Source: Primulina eburnea
Taxonomy: Eukaryota; Streptophyta; Magnoliopsida; Lamiales; Gesneriaceae
Reading direction: 5' to 3'
Length of the DNA stretch: 64,000 nucleotides
NCBI RefSeq assembly: GCF_022965805.1
Contig: NW_027330954.1
Span: 1-64,000 of the forward strand
Shown: in pieces, positions 1 to 9,237 of the stretch
Numbering within the stretch: position 1 is the first letter of the stretch
How the letters are laid out: each line of letters opens with the position of its first letter
The notes under the pieces: generated by a model
Database searches by the model: none
What the model saw: only the letters and a program-made list of their open reading frames with translations
Told to the model about the DNA's origin: nothing
Position numbers and translations under genes: made by a program

Positions 1-351
1 CTCCGCCATGAGCTGGCGAGATTTTAGCCGAATTCCTTCTCTAAGACCCTCTAATTTGCGATTTTCCGCTTTTGGTAAGTTTCCGTTTCCCGAGACATCG
101 GCATAGGAAGGTCGAATTCGATTCTGGATAAATTTTCTCTTATCTCAGGCGTAAGAATATTTTAAACTTCGCTAATTTTTCTTCTTCTTCTTGTTTTTTT
201 TTTTTTACTATTTTCTGGAAAATTGAACTATTATTGTTGTTGTGAGCCTCTTCTACACGGAATGGGCATGCAGATTAATCCAGAGACGGTTTGCTGGTTA
301 AAAACAATTATTTCGAATATTTTAGTCATAATTTACGTAAATGGTCGCGAG

Positions 352-425
352 ACGAGGACTTCCCGGGAGGTCACCCATCCTAGTGCTGCGTTCGCACAAG
401 CACGTATAACCCCGGGTTCTGATGC
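352..425 (-). pseudogene. inverted 5S rRNA relic in spacer
   Basis: Read on the minus strand, this stretch follows the 5S gene from about its CCATCAGAAC segment to AAGTCCTCGT with scattered substitutions: GCATCAGAACCC, then CGTGCTTGTGCGAACGCAG, then ACTAGGATGGGTGACCTCC. It therefore keeps a diverged version of the internal promoter region and the 3' half of 5S, but lacks the first ~43 bases. It faces away from the intact gene 86 bp downstream. The same relic is in unit 2, so it predates the duplication of the unit. Confidence 0.85.
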
Positions 426-510
426 GGCGAGAGCAGAGCCGCGTTTTGTCTCTCGCCGCCCGGCCCACACGTACTCGAAGGATATAAGAATAAACAGCCC
501 ACTCAATGTT

Positions 511-630
511 GGGTGCGATCATACCAGCACTAATGCACCGGATCCCATCAGAACTCCGAAGTTAAGCGTGCTTGGGCGAGAGCAGTACTAGGATGGGTGA
601 CCCCCTGGGAAGTCCTCGTGTTGCACCCCT
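511..630 (+). rRNA. 5S ribosomal RNA
   Basis: This is a 120-nt plant 5S rRNA gene, starting GGGTGCGATCATACCAGCAC and ending GTCCTCGTGTTGCACCCCT. It encodes the 5S RNA of the large ribosomal subunit and would be transcribed by RNA polymerase III from internal A-box, intermediate and C-box elements, which are present in mid-gene. A TATA-like TATAAGAATA lies about 28 bp upstream (483-492), the usual place in plant 5S genes, and T-runs follow at 630-648 as terminator. The sequence looks intact; GACCCCCTGG replaces the common GACCTCCTGG. Confidence 0.95.
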
Positions 631-650
631 TTTCGTGTTTTTCTTTTTAC
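629..650 (+). terminator. Pol III T-run terminator of 5S gene
   Basis: Three T-rich runs (TTTT, TTTTT, TTTTT) follow directly after the 5S 3' end, as expected for RNA polymerase III termination. Unit 2 lost this sequence at its breakpoint. Confidence 0.7.
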
Positions 651-1115
651 GATTCCTCGATCGGACCAGATAAGACATGTGAAATTATCGTAGCTCGGGC
701 CCGCGTCGGATTTGGACAAAACTGTGTGCTAATTTGATTGTAAACGTGTCAACGAACGAGACTCTTGACTCCGCCATGAGCTGGCGAGATTTTAGCCGAA
801 TTCCTTCTCTAAGACCCTCCAATTTGCGATTTTCCGCTTTTGGTAAGTTTCCGTTTTCCGAGACATCGGCATAGGACGGTCGAAATTCGATTCTGGTTAA
901 ATTTTCTCTTATCTCAGCGTAAGAATAGTTTAAACTTCGCTAATTTTTCTTATTCTTCTTGTTTTTTTTTACTATTTTCTTGAAAATTGAACTATTATTG
1001 TTGTTGTGAGCCTCTTCTACACGATTGGGCATGAAGATTAATCCAGAGACGGTTTGCTTGTTAAAAAACAATTATTTCGAATGTATTAGTAATAATTTAC
1101 GTAAATGGTCGCAAG

Positions 1116-1190
1116 ACGAGGACTTCCCGGGGAGGTCACCCATCCAAGTGCTGCGTTCGCACAAGAACGTATAACCCCGGGGTTTTGATG
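1116..1190 (-). pseudogene. inverted 5S rRNA relic in spacer (unit 2)
   Basis: This is the counterpart of the relic at 352-425, in the same orientation and place in the unit, with additional changes such as an extra G in the GGGG run. It is 5S-derived sequence on the minus strand lacking the 5' third of the gene. Confidence 0.82.
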
Positions 1191-1276
1191 CGGCGATAGC
1201 AGAGCCGCGTTTTGTCTCTCGACGCCCGGCCCGCACGTACTCGAGGGATATTAGAATAAATAGCCCACTCAATGTT

Positions 1277-1392
1277 GGGTGCGATCATACCAGCACTAAT
1301 GCACCGGATCCCATCAGTACTCCGAAGTTAAGCGTGCTTGGGCGAGAGCAGTACTACGATGGGTGACCCCCTGGGAAGTCCTTGTGTTGCAC
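1277..1392 (+). rRNA. 5S rRNA gene, truncated at 3' end
   Basis: The first 116 nt of a 5S gene, starting GGGTGCGATCATACC. It differs from unit 1 by several substitutions (ATCAGTACTCC for ATCAGAACTCC, TACTACGATGG for TACTAGGATGG, AGTCCTTGTG for AGTCCTCGTG). The last four bases and the T-run terminator are missing because the retroelement mosaic begins at 1393. The upstream TATA-like site reads TATTAG. Probably a 5S pseudogene. Confidence 0.85.
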
Positions 1393-1518
1393 TGATTTTA
1401 ATAAAATAACAGCGGAATTTCAGAACTCAATTTTGCTAAAGATACAAGCACCATGCATGAGTCTATAAAGTAGAATGCAAACAAGGTAAGGATAATGGCG
1501 AATAATTTGTTAGATGAA

Positions 1519-1812
1519 TTACATTTTTTTAGCCCACAAAGTTTTCCAAAAGTAACTCAAAAATTTAACATCACGACAAGTTACAATAGTCCTATGCATA
1601 CCATGCAACCTAACGACTTCCTTGAAGAACAAATCCGCAATGTTTGATACATCATCGGTTTTATGACAAGCAATAAAATTTGCCATATTAAAGAATCTAT
1701 CAACAACAACAAATATTGAATCCCTCCCCTTCTTAGTCCTAGGCAACCCCAAAACAAAGTCCATAGAAATATCAACCCAAGGTTCACTAGGAACAGGAAG
1801 TGGTGCTTGGAA
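1519..1812 (-). pseudogene. gypsy integrase core fragment
   Basis: The minus-strand translation covers [20 protein letters not shown] through [11 protein letters not shown] to [13 protein letters not shown]. This is the central part of a Ty3/gypsy integrase catalytic core with the first catalytic Asp (SMDF). The second Asp region reads TCRDVKF instead of SDRDVKF, so that catalytic residue is lost. The Glu region is absent. The sequence resembles chromovirus integrases of the CRM/Galadriel type. An inactive fragment. Confidence 0.85.
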
Positions 1813-2040
1813 ATGAATATTCTTTTGAGTTCTGTATATTGTGCCAATGTCCAGGAACAAGGATCATACGCAAAAGTGGTTGGATATAATCAGAACTCAA
1901 TTGTAACGCCCTTGACTGATTTTAATAAAATAACAGCGGAATTTCAGAACTCGATTTTGCTAAAGATACAAGCACCATGCACTTCATCTAACACATCATC
2001 TAGTCTAGGTATGGGATGCCTATACAAGCACCCTGCACTT

Positions 2041-2425
2041 TGGTGTGGCTGAAACTTTGAATTATTTGCATGAACATTTTTATTGGCCACATACGAAACG
2101 TGATGTTGAGTGTGTTTGTGAAAAGTGCATTATTTGTAGACAAGCTAAGTCTAGAACACAACCACATGGATTGTATACACCACTTCCTGTTCCTAGTGAA
2201 CCTTGAGTTGATATTTCTATGGACTTTGTTCTGGGGTTGCCTAGGACTAAGAAGGGGAAAGATTCAATATTTGTTGTTGTTGATAGATTTTCTAAGATGG
2301 CACATTTTATTTCTTGTCATAAAACCGATGATGCATCAAACATGGCGGATTTGTTCTTCAAGGAAGTCGTTAGGTTGCCTGGTATGCCTAGGACTATTGA
2401 CTCATGTATGCCTAGGACATGTAAG
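2041..2425 (+). pseudogene. gypsy integrase fragment (zinc-binding end and core)
   Basis: The plus-strand translation reads [19 protein letters not shown], then [13 protein letters not shown], then the core with [17 protein letters not shown]. This spans the HHCC zinc-binding region and the first part of the catalytic core. One in-frame stop replaces the Trp of EPWVD. It is nearly an inverted copy of 1519-1812, so the two can fold back on each other. It ends where copia LTR sequence begins at about 2427. Confidence 0.85.
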
Positions 2426-2426
2426 G

Positions 2427-2543
2427 GGTGAATCTCCGACTACAATGCATCGACTCTTATATATTTCGACAAAACAACCAACCTTGCCACCTAATGACCC
2501 CATGAGAGTCGGTAAATAAGTAAAAGTGTAATGCTATCATAGA
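2427..2543 (-). mobile_element. copia LTR fragment
   Basis: This piece matches part of element F's LTR (around 40512-40630), including AATGCATCGACTC and ATGACCCCATGAGAGTCGG. It is about 117 bp embedded between gypsy integrase and gypsy RT pieces, showing that the mosaic mixes copia and gypsy sequence. Confidence 0.8.
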
Positions 2544-2775
2544 GAGTGGAAAAATACTTTTAAAACCAAATACGGGTTATATGAGTGGATGGTCATGCCC
2601 TTTGGCTTAACTAACACTTCTAGCACCTTTATGAGGTTAATGAATTATGTCTTGCGTGCATACATAGGGAAATTTGTTGTGGTTTATTTTGATGATATTC
2701 TTGTGTATAGCAAAGATTTAGAAGAGCATGTTGAGCATTTGAGACTTGTACTGACAACACTTAGGGCTGAACATT
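2544..2775 (+). pseudogene. gypsy reverse transcriptase fragment
   Basis: The translation contains [20 protein letters not shown] and [20 protein letters not shown]. This is the fingers/palm region of a Ty3/gypsy RT with the catalytic FDD motif intact. The wording matches CRM/Galadriel-like chromoviruses, not the Tekay-like elements A-C. It breaks off after LTTLRAEH, where LTR-type sequence takes over. An isolated fragment. Confidence 0.85.
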
Positions 2776-2990
2776 TCCCCTACAATTTATACATGCAATC
2801 ATATAACAGATATAAAAGCATGAAATAGATATCAATAACATGTATCAAAATCTGAAAGACATGAATCTCATAAGTAGCCTCGGGCCCTGTAGGCCTGGCT
2901 GCCATATCATTATTCCCCGCAAACTGTGCGAAGAACTGAGTCATCCCAGCGGGGATTTCACCGTTTACATGATGATTATTGCATAATCAG
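2776..2990 (-). mobile_element. gypsy LTR fragment plus gag-like fragment
   Basis: Positions ~2780-2862 are the reverse complement of the LTR piece also present at 12890-12975 and 61990-62090 (with ATGAAATAGATATCAATAAC). Positions ~2870-2972 read on the minus strand as GEIPAGMTQFFAQFAGNNDM, which looks like the N-terminal part of a plant gypsy Gag. I assign this by appearance only. Confidence 0.55.
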
Positions 2991-3129
2991 AACTCAATTG
3001 TAACGCCCTTGACTGATTTTAATAAAATAACAGCGGAATTTCAGAACTCAATTTTGTTAAAGATACAAGCACCATGCAATTTATCTAACATATCATCTAG
3101 TCTAGGTATGGTATGCCTATACTTTGATG

Positions 3130-3476
3130 GGGCACTTTGGTATGGCTAGAACTTTGAATTGTTTGCACGAACATTTTTATTGGCCACATATGAAACATGA
3201 AGTTGAGCGTGTTTGTGAAAAGTGCATTATTTGTAGATAAGCTAAGTCTAGAACACAACAACATGGATTGTTTACACCACTTCCTGTTCCTAGTGAACCT
3301 TGGGTTGATATTTCTATGGACTTTGTTTTGGGGTTGCCTAGGACTAAGAAGGGTAGGGATTCAATATTTGTTGCTGTTGATAGATTCTCTAAGATGGCAC
3401 ATTTTATTGCTTGTCATAAAACCGATGATGCATCAAACATTACGGATTTGTTCTTCAAGGAAGTCGTTAGGTTGCA
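3130..3476 (+). pseudogene. gypsy integrase fragment interrupted by element A
   Basis: The translation runs from the zinc-binding region ([20 protein letters not shown]) through [19 protein letters not shown] to [10 protein letters not shown]. It is an integrase fragment like those at 2041 and 14356. It stops at 3476 exactly where element A's LTR starts (TGTGGGGACC), so A inserted into it. The expected continuation is not found on A's right side, which shows a later rearrangement. Confidence 0.85.
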
Positions 3477-5378
3477 TGTGGGGACCCGGGCTCTAACTCA
3501 ATTCTTTCTGAGATTAATTGGATCTTTGTTCGAAAATGTGGGTCATAAAAAAATTTCTTTTAACATAATTCAAATGTATATAAACATGCACAAGGTCTTT
3601 ATTTATTTTATTTCTACAAACATAATATACATGTCTTGTCCAGTACATATTCAACAAACCAGTATTCAAATACAGTACATGACAAAAGTACAAACTACTA
3701 GTACATCTGCTATGCCCGTGATCACCACGCTATATCCATCTCTCACCTCTGTTGCGACCCAGATCCTGCCCTACCTGTTGTTATCCACACATACCGACAC
3801 AACAACAGCCGGAAACTCCGGTGAGAACAAATCCCAATATAAAACATGTATACATGCATGTCATATAATTTCATAATCAATCATAATACATGTTTCAGTA
3901 ATTATGTCACATTAATAAATACAGATAAAACAATCATGCACATAATCAATAACAATACGTCTCATAATTTAGGAAACGTAATTCATACTATTCAAACTCA
4001 TATCTTGACTCAACTCGTATCTAACTCTAGGGATCCCGGTGTGAATAAGATGTAACAAGTCTCCCACATACTCTCCCATTCGGGGTGGCGTTACATCTTA
4101 TTTCTAGACTTCGGTCCTGACTGTATCGAATATCTACAATCGGAGTGATTCTGATCCGAAGCGTCGACACCACCGAACGTCTAGTTATTTGGAGAATCTA
4201 CCAAATGACTCACCTATCTTAAAAGGCTTGAATATGAATCTATAAACAAAGCATAAGCATTCAAAATATAACCAACAATCTAGTATGTGATTTTGTTGGG
4301 AAACTCAAATTGAATCTCATTTGAGTTGTGTCTTCCCAAAACAAAACATGAAATATACCTTTCGTTGTTAAACCTTTATCGATGTCTTGGTCTCGATGTC
4401 GAAGTGAGGCAAGATGAATCTGAAATGGCAATGTTCAATAGATATAAGATTAACATTCAACTCAACCAATAAATGTACGAATCAATATTCATTTTCGGTA
4501 CATTTCGACGGCATAACGACGTGATCTTGTAATACCAAATCAACTCCAATATCAATACTTCATATCAATAACTCATAACCACTATCATATATACTTCAAA
4601 CTCTGAAATTCTGCATAAGCTCATACATATATATGCTGGAAATTCATAACAATTGCATACGATAGTATTTCTTCGATCCGATTACGAATAAACGTTCACT
4701 ATAATCATAAGAACAAATAATAACAATCAAACTCTGATTTCCCCAATCATCTCAACTCCAAACATGCTGAAAAGTGATAATACTTACATCCTTTGGTAGC
4801 TTGAAGCAAGAGAAGCACAAATATGGATTCGGATTCAAGATCGGGTGGTTGGATTTTGCACAATCACTTTTCTACTATGGCATGAAGCTTAAAAACATTC
4901 TTCCTTGGTAGCTCTCAGTGGTTTCATTTCTGAAGAAGTGCGGAATAGAGGTCAAGATACATTTTAAATGATGTCCAAGACATATGTCAACTTTGTATGC
5001 ATGCTGGACTTCTCGCGCATATGCGCGTCCTCAAATCGCGCATATGTGCGAGACATACTGTCTCGGCAATGTTTATTTCAACACCTCGCGCATATGCTCG
5101 CTTCATATCGCTCATATGCGCGTATCTACTCGCGCATGTGCGCCAATGTTTCTGGAAATGTCGCGCATATGCGTGCCTTATCTCGCACATATGCGCGAGG
5201 GCTTCTGGACCCCTCGCGCATCTGCGTGTATTTCTTCGCGCATGTGCGCTGCCGCTTGTCCTTTACACCACTTTTGTATATTTTCTCGTCTCTTCCGGTC
5301 CGATACAATGCACTTATAATCATCTTAATTATCAACAAAACAAATCTGATTATGATAATCAAATTCTCGGGCCTTACA
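3477..5378 (-). repeat. element A 3' LTR (complete, ~1.9 kb)
   Basis: On the minus strand this LTR starts TGTAAGGCCCGAG and ends CCCCACA, i.e. TG...CA. It is followed by the polypurine tract on its internal side. It matches 11086-12336 for its first ~1.25 kb in window coordinates. The part present only here (4739-5378) carries the U3 palindrome array. Confidence 0.9.
5014..5249 (-). promoter_or_regulatory. U3 array of nine CGCGCATATGCGCG-type palindromes
   Basis: Nine 13-14-bp sites close to the perfect palindrome CGCGCATATGCGCG start at 5014, 5037, 5087, 5109, 5131, 5162, 5184, 5215 and 5237. Step sizes are 23, 50, 22, 22, 31, 22, 31 and 22 bp, i.e. near 2, 3 or 5 helical turns. The array is in U3, upstream of the presumed transcription start on the minus strand. 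The TATA region is weak (TTTAAAAT near 4960). I infer a protein-binding array; no factor is identified. Confidence 0.75.
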
Positions 5379-5393
5379 TTTCTCCCCCTCTTA
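5379..5393 (-). promoter_or_regulatory. element A polypurine tract
   Basis: On the minus strand, TAAGAGGGGGAGAAA directly precedes the 3' LTR, the expected site for plus-strand DNA priming. Just upstream is TTCGAGGACGAAC, a motif shared near the tract in elements B, C and S. Confidence 0.85.
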
Positions 5394-5483
5394 GATATGA
5401 GTTCGTCCTCGAACTCGCAGGCAATCAATCGCAGTATATATATACAAGATGAAATATAATCAAAACTGAATAAAATACTCACA

Positions 5484-6758
5484 TCATCGGAATAGCTCGG
5501 GATATCTCTGCCTCATCTCTGACTCTGTTTCCAAAGTTGCTTCTTCAGTGCCATGACGACTCCACTGGACTTTCACTAGCGGAAAAGTCTTCGTTCTGAG
5601 TTGCTTTTCTTTTCGGTCCAGAATTTGCAATGGTTGCTCAAAATAACTCAAAGTCTGATTTAGTTCGGCTTCGTCAGGCTGGATGACATGAGAAATATCT
5701 AGTATATACTTCCGTAATATCGATATATGGAAGACATCATGTATCCCAGATAGAGAAGGAGGAAGATTAAGTCGGTATGCTCGATCACCAATCTTTTCAA
5801 GAATCTCGTAAAGACCGATGTATCTAGGCAAAAGCTTCCCACGTTTTCCAAATCGCACAACGCCTCTGAAAGGAGAAATCTTCAAAAATACTTTGTCTCC
5901 CTGTTCAAATACTAACGGTCTACATTTGATATTGGCATACTTGGCTTGTCTATCTTGTGATGTTTTCATCCGCTTCTGGATTATCTTCACCTTCTCTTTC
6001 ATGTCACGAATCATATCAGGCCCAAGTTCTAGTACCTCTGAGATGTCATCCCAATACAGCGGAGATCTGCACTTCTTTCCGTATAAAGCTTCAAACGGTG
6101 CCATCTCGATGCTTGTCTGATAGCTGTTGTTATACGAGAATTCACAAAGTGGTAGTGAATGTTGCCAACTAGTACCAAAATCTAGTACTACATCTCTCAG
6201 CATATCCTCTAAAGTCTGGATAGTCCGCTCTGACTTCCCGTCTGTCTGGGGATGATAAGCAGTACTCACATTCAATGTCGTACCTAAAGCCTGTTGCAAA
6301 CTGTGCCAGAAATGAGAAGTGAATCGTGGATCACGAATAGATACAATCGATTTCGGCACACCATGCAATCTGACTACCTCTCGGACATATATATCTGCCA
6401 TCTGATCATGTCTATACGTCATTCTGTATGGAATAAAACAAGCTGATTTGGTTAATCTGTCAATAATGACCCAAATCGCATCACAGCCTCGGGATGATCG
6501 AGGTAACTTCGTCACGAAATCCATGGAAATGTGGTCCCATTTCCATTCAGGAATAGACAAACTCTGAAGTAGACCTCCAGGCTTCTTTCTCTCTGCCTTC
6601 ACCTGTTGACAATTTAAGCACTTAGACACAAATTCGACAATATCTGACTTCATCTGTTTCCACCAGAACTGTGTCTTTAAGTCATTGTACATCTTCCTGC
6701 CACCAGGATGGATACTAAACCGACTACATTGCGCTTCTGACAATATCTGCTGTTTCAA
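5484..6758 (-). pseudogene. element A integrase with chromodomain
   Basis: A 424-residue open stretch from the end of the zinc-binding domain to the polyprotein C-terminus. Zinc ligands are visible at about His17, Cys47 and Cys50. The catalytic triad should be Asp80, Asp141 and Glu177 (35 residues between the last two, as in DD35E), but residue 141 is Ile (VSIRDPRF instead of VSDRDPRF). Integration activity should therefore be lost. The C-terminus (from ~379, ILDRKEKQLR to YPELF) is a chromodomain, with Leu in place of the usual Trp in ATWE. The ATG is not the true start; a stop at 6759-6761 separates it from upstream pol. Confidence 0.9.
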
Positions 6759-6761
6759 ATC

Positions 6762-6977
6762 TCAAATATCTGGCACTGCAAGACGGTTATTTACATACAA
6801 AACATAATCATGTACTTGATACTCAGACTGATGTCCTGATCTGACCATATCAATCGATTTCTGTACATTCTGATCAGTTCTTTGAGCTTCCTTAATCCTC
6901 ATAATCAAATCTGACTCAACTTGAATTGTAGCAAGTCTCAATGGTCTACTATCTGTGGCAAATGATAAACCAGACAA
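6762..6977 (-). pseudogene. element A RNase H-integrase linker
   Basis: The minus-strand ORF has LRLATIQVESDLIMRIKEAQ and ends VNNRLAVPDI before a stop. It is the segment between RNase H and the integrase zinc domain, in the same frame as the integrase ORF, hence part of the same broken polyprotein. Confidence 0.8.
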
Positions 6978-7301
6978 ACATCAATCTTCAACTAAATTTG
7001 AAACACCTATCGTCGATAAGGATAAGGCTCATACCTTTCGACTCAAGGCATCCGCTGCTGCATTTGACCTCCCTGGATAGTATTTGATCTCGCAATCAAA
7101 ATCCTTCAATAAGTCAAGCCATCTACGCTGTCTCATGTTCAACTCTGACTTAGAAAATAAATACTTCAGGCTTTTGTGATCAGAGTAGATTTAAAATTTC
7201 TTGCCATAGAGGTAGTGACGCCAGATCTTCAATGCAAATACGATAGCCGCCAATTCAAGATCATGAATTGGGTAGCGAACCTCGTGTGGCTTCAACTGTC
7301 T
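6978..7301 (-). pseudogene. element A RNase H (broken)
   Basis: The minus-strand translation gives [20 protein letters not shown], then [20 protein letters not shown] and AAADALSRK. This is the RNase H domain that degrades RNA in the RNA-DNA hybrid. It is interrupted by stops after VIAYA (7302) and KKF (near 7195). The Glu/Asp-bearing segments remain recognisable. Confidence 0.85.
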
Positions 7302-7901
7302 CTAGGCATATGCGATCACGTGTCCTCGCTGCATAAGAACACATCCTAATCCCCTGTGAGATGCATCACAATATACAACGAAATCACCCGTACCTGAAGG
7401 TATCGTTAATACTGGAGCACTGGTCAGTCGTTTATTCTCCATAAAACTAGACTCACAAGCTTCAGACCACACAAATGGAGTGTTCTTTTGTGTTAACTGA
7501 GTGATCGTCTTTGCTATACTGGAGAAATATCGGACAAATCGTTGGTAATAGCCTGCTAGACCCATGAAACTGCGTATCTCTTGCACAGAAGTCGACCTCG
7601 GCAAACTAATTACAGCTTCAACTTTACTCGGATCCACAGAAATACCATCTCCAGATATGATATGCCCAAAAAACATAACCTGTCTCAGCCAAAACTCGCA
7701 CTTTGACAATTTAGCATATAATCTCTCATTTCTCAATGTCTGTAATACAATTCTTAAGTGCTCGGCATGATCAGTCTCATTTCTCGAGTAAACTAGAATA
7801 TCATCAATGAAAACAATAACAAACTCGTCTAGATATCTCTGAAAGACACAGTTCATCAATCCCATAAACACCGCTGGTGCATTCGTTAAACCAAAAGGCA
7901 T
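7302..7901 (-). pseudogene. element A RT palm to RNase H start (second RT copy)
   Basis: A 199-residue open stretch starting [17 protein letters not shown], with the RT catalytic motif FIDDILVYS intact, then thumb/connection ([21 protein letters not shown]) and the RNase H start ([15 protein letters not shown]). It lies in the frame shared with the integrase. A stop just upstream replaces the usual Glu of HYEF. Positions 7570-7901 belong to the duplicated 811-bp segment. Confidence 0.88.
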
Positions 7902-7910
7902 GACAATAAA

Positions 7911-8381
7911 CTAGTATTGTCCATACCTGATTCGGAATGCTGTCTTCGGTATATCAATATCTCGTACTCGCAGCTGGTGATATCCGGATCTCAAATCAAT
8001 CTTTGAATTGACAGAGGATCCCTGCAACTGATCAAATAAATCATCGATGCGAGGCAATGGATATTTGTTCTTCACCGTCGCCTTGTTCAGTTGCCGATAG
8101 TCAATGCACAATATCATCGAACCGTCTTTCTTCCGTACAAATAGCACTGGTGCACCCCAAGGAGATACACTCGGTCTGATGTAACCCTTGGCCAACAGAT
8201 CTTCAAGCTGGGTTTTCTGTTCTTTCAATTCAATAGGCGGCATTCTATACGGAGCTCGAGATATGGGAGCTGTACCTTGTATAAGATCGATGCTGAAATC
8301 TACCTCTCGGACTGGAGGTAACCCTGGAATCTCGTCTGGGAATACATCGGCAAACTCATGTACTACTGGCAGATCTGCCAC
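7911..8381 (-). pseudogene. element A RT N-terminal part (second copy)
   Basis: The ORF spans [20 protein letters not shown] through [20 protein letters not shown] and FRIRYGQY before the stop. This is the start of the RT domain (fingers). It is the duplicated copy and is in the downstream (integrase) frame. Its twin is 8722-9192. Confidence 0.88.
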
Positions 8382-8712
8382 TGCGTATCTCTTGCACAGA
8401 AGTCGACCTCGGCAAACTAATTACAGCTTCAACTTTACTCGGATCCACAGAAATACCATCTCCAGATATGATATGCCCAAAAAACATAACCTGTCTCAGC
8501 CAAAACTCGCACTTTGACAATTTAGCATATAATCTCTCATTTCTCAATGTCTGTAATACAATTCTTAAGTGCTCGGCATGATCAGTCTCATTTCTCGAGT
8601 AAACTAGAATATCATCAATGAAAACAATAACAAACTCGTCTAGATATCTCTGAAAGACACAGTTCATCAATCCCATAAACACCGCTGGTGCATTCGTTAA
8701 ACCAAAAGGCAT
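8356..8712 (-). pseudogene. element A RT palm (first copy, cut by duplication)
   Basis: The ORF starts [17 protein letters not shown] and has the catalytic FIDDILVYS. It runs to [12 protein letters not shown], then continues out of frame into the second repeat copy (GRSASST) and stops. It is in the gag frame. The end of the protein is an artefact of the duplication junction at 8380/8381. Confidence 0.87.
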
Positions 8713-8721
8713 GACAATAAA

Positions 8722-9192
8722 CTAGTATTGTCCATACCTGATTCGGAATGCTGTCTTCGGTATATCAATATCTCGTACTCGCAGCTGGTGATATCCGGAT
8801 CTCAAATCAATCTTTGAATTGACAGAGGATCCCTGCAACTGATCAAATAAATCATAGATGCGAGGCAATGGATATTTTTTCTTCACCGTCGCCTTGTTCA
8901 GTTGCCGATAGTCAATGCACAATATCATCGAACCGTCTTTCTTCCGTACAAATAGCACTGGTGCACCCCAAGGAGATACACTCGGTCTGATGTAACCCTT
9001 GGCCAACAGATCTTCAAGCTGGGTTTTCTGTTCTTTCAATTCAATAGGCGCCATTCTATACGGAGCTCGAGATATGGGAGCTGTACCTTGTATAAGATCG
9101 ATGCTGAAATCTACCTCTCGAACTGGAGGTAACCCTGGAATCTCGTCTGGGAATACATCGGCAAACTCATGTACTACTGGCAGATCTGCCAA
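8722..9192 (-). pseudogene. element A RT N-terminal part (first copy)
   Basis: Near-identical to 7911-8381 ([20 protein letters not shown] to FRIRYGQY), in the same frame as gag and protease upstream. It ends at the same stop codon before MPFGLTN, so that stop predates the duplication. Differences from its twin include [11 protein letters not shown] for [11 protein letters not shown]. Confidence 0.88.
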
Positions 9193-9237
9193 TGCTGGGC
9201 TCGATTTCAGTAGATCTACTGAATATATAAGGAACCC

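Larger units (their letters stand above)
1..768 (+). repeat. 5S rDNA tandem repeat, unit 1
   Basis: The sequence beginning at 1 starts again at 769, giving a tandem unit of about 767 bp. The unit holds spacer, an inverted decayed 5S copy (352-425), the 5S gene (511-630), a T-rich terminator and downstream spacer. The spacer has C/T-rich runs. No LTR, primer-binding site or polypurine tract borders it, so it is ordinary tandem 5S rDNA and not a 5S-bearing retroelement. The left end may extend beyond the window. Confidence 0.9.
769..1392 (+). repeat. 5S rDNA tandem repeat, unit 2 (3' truncated)
   Basis: This is a second copy of the 5S unit, highly similar to unit 1 with small indels and substitutions. 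It stops at 1392, inside the last bases of the 5S gene, where the retroelement mosaic starts. It marks the edge of the 5S array in this window. Confidence 0.9.
1393..3476. mobile_element. scrambled retroelement mosaic, left block
   Basis: This block lies between the 5S array and element A and is built from short pieces of different retroelements in both orientations. They include gypsy integrase and RT, gag, a gypsy LTR end, and a copia LTR. One chimeric junction recurs here at about 1392-1445, 1890-1975 and 2990-3080: an RT fragment encoding HGACIFSKI fused to an LTR end with GCGGAATTTC. The same junction recurs in 12337-17692, so both blocks share an origin. The element responsible cannot be defined from this window. 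Confidence 0.75.
7570..9191. repeat. 811-bp tandem duplication in element A RT
   Basis: Positions 7570-8380 and 8381-9191 are direct repeats; I saw about four substitutions between them. One base of homology (A) sits at the junction. 811 is not a multiple of three, so the duplication shifts the polyprotein frame. The few differences imply it is recent, later than the stop codons that both copies share. Confidence 0.93.

Noticed and set aside
223..591. 122-residue ORF across the 5S unit
   Set aside because: It overlaps the 5S gene and the inverted relic; open by chance in GC-rich rDNA.
1..1392. 5S-bearing LTR retrotransposon (Cassandra-like)
   Set aside because: Two tandem units with full-length 5S genes and no primer-binding site, polypurine tract or TG...CA ends point to ordinary 5S rDNA.
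5014..5249. Regularly spaced palindromes that look CRISPR-like
   Set aside because: The sites are in a plant LTR promoter region, spacers are short and partly repeated, unit spacing alternates, and there are no cas genes.
4968..5482. Several overlapping ORFs on both strands, also at 50297-50675 and 58070-58482
   Set aside because: They are translations of the CGCGCATATGCGCG repeats (repeating HMRA/ICA/RAYA residues) and not proteins.
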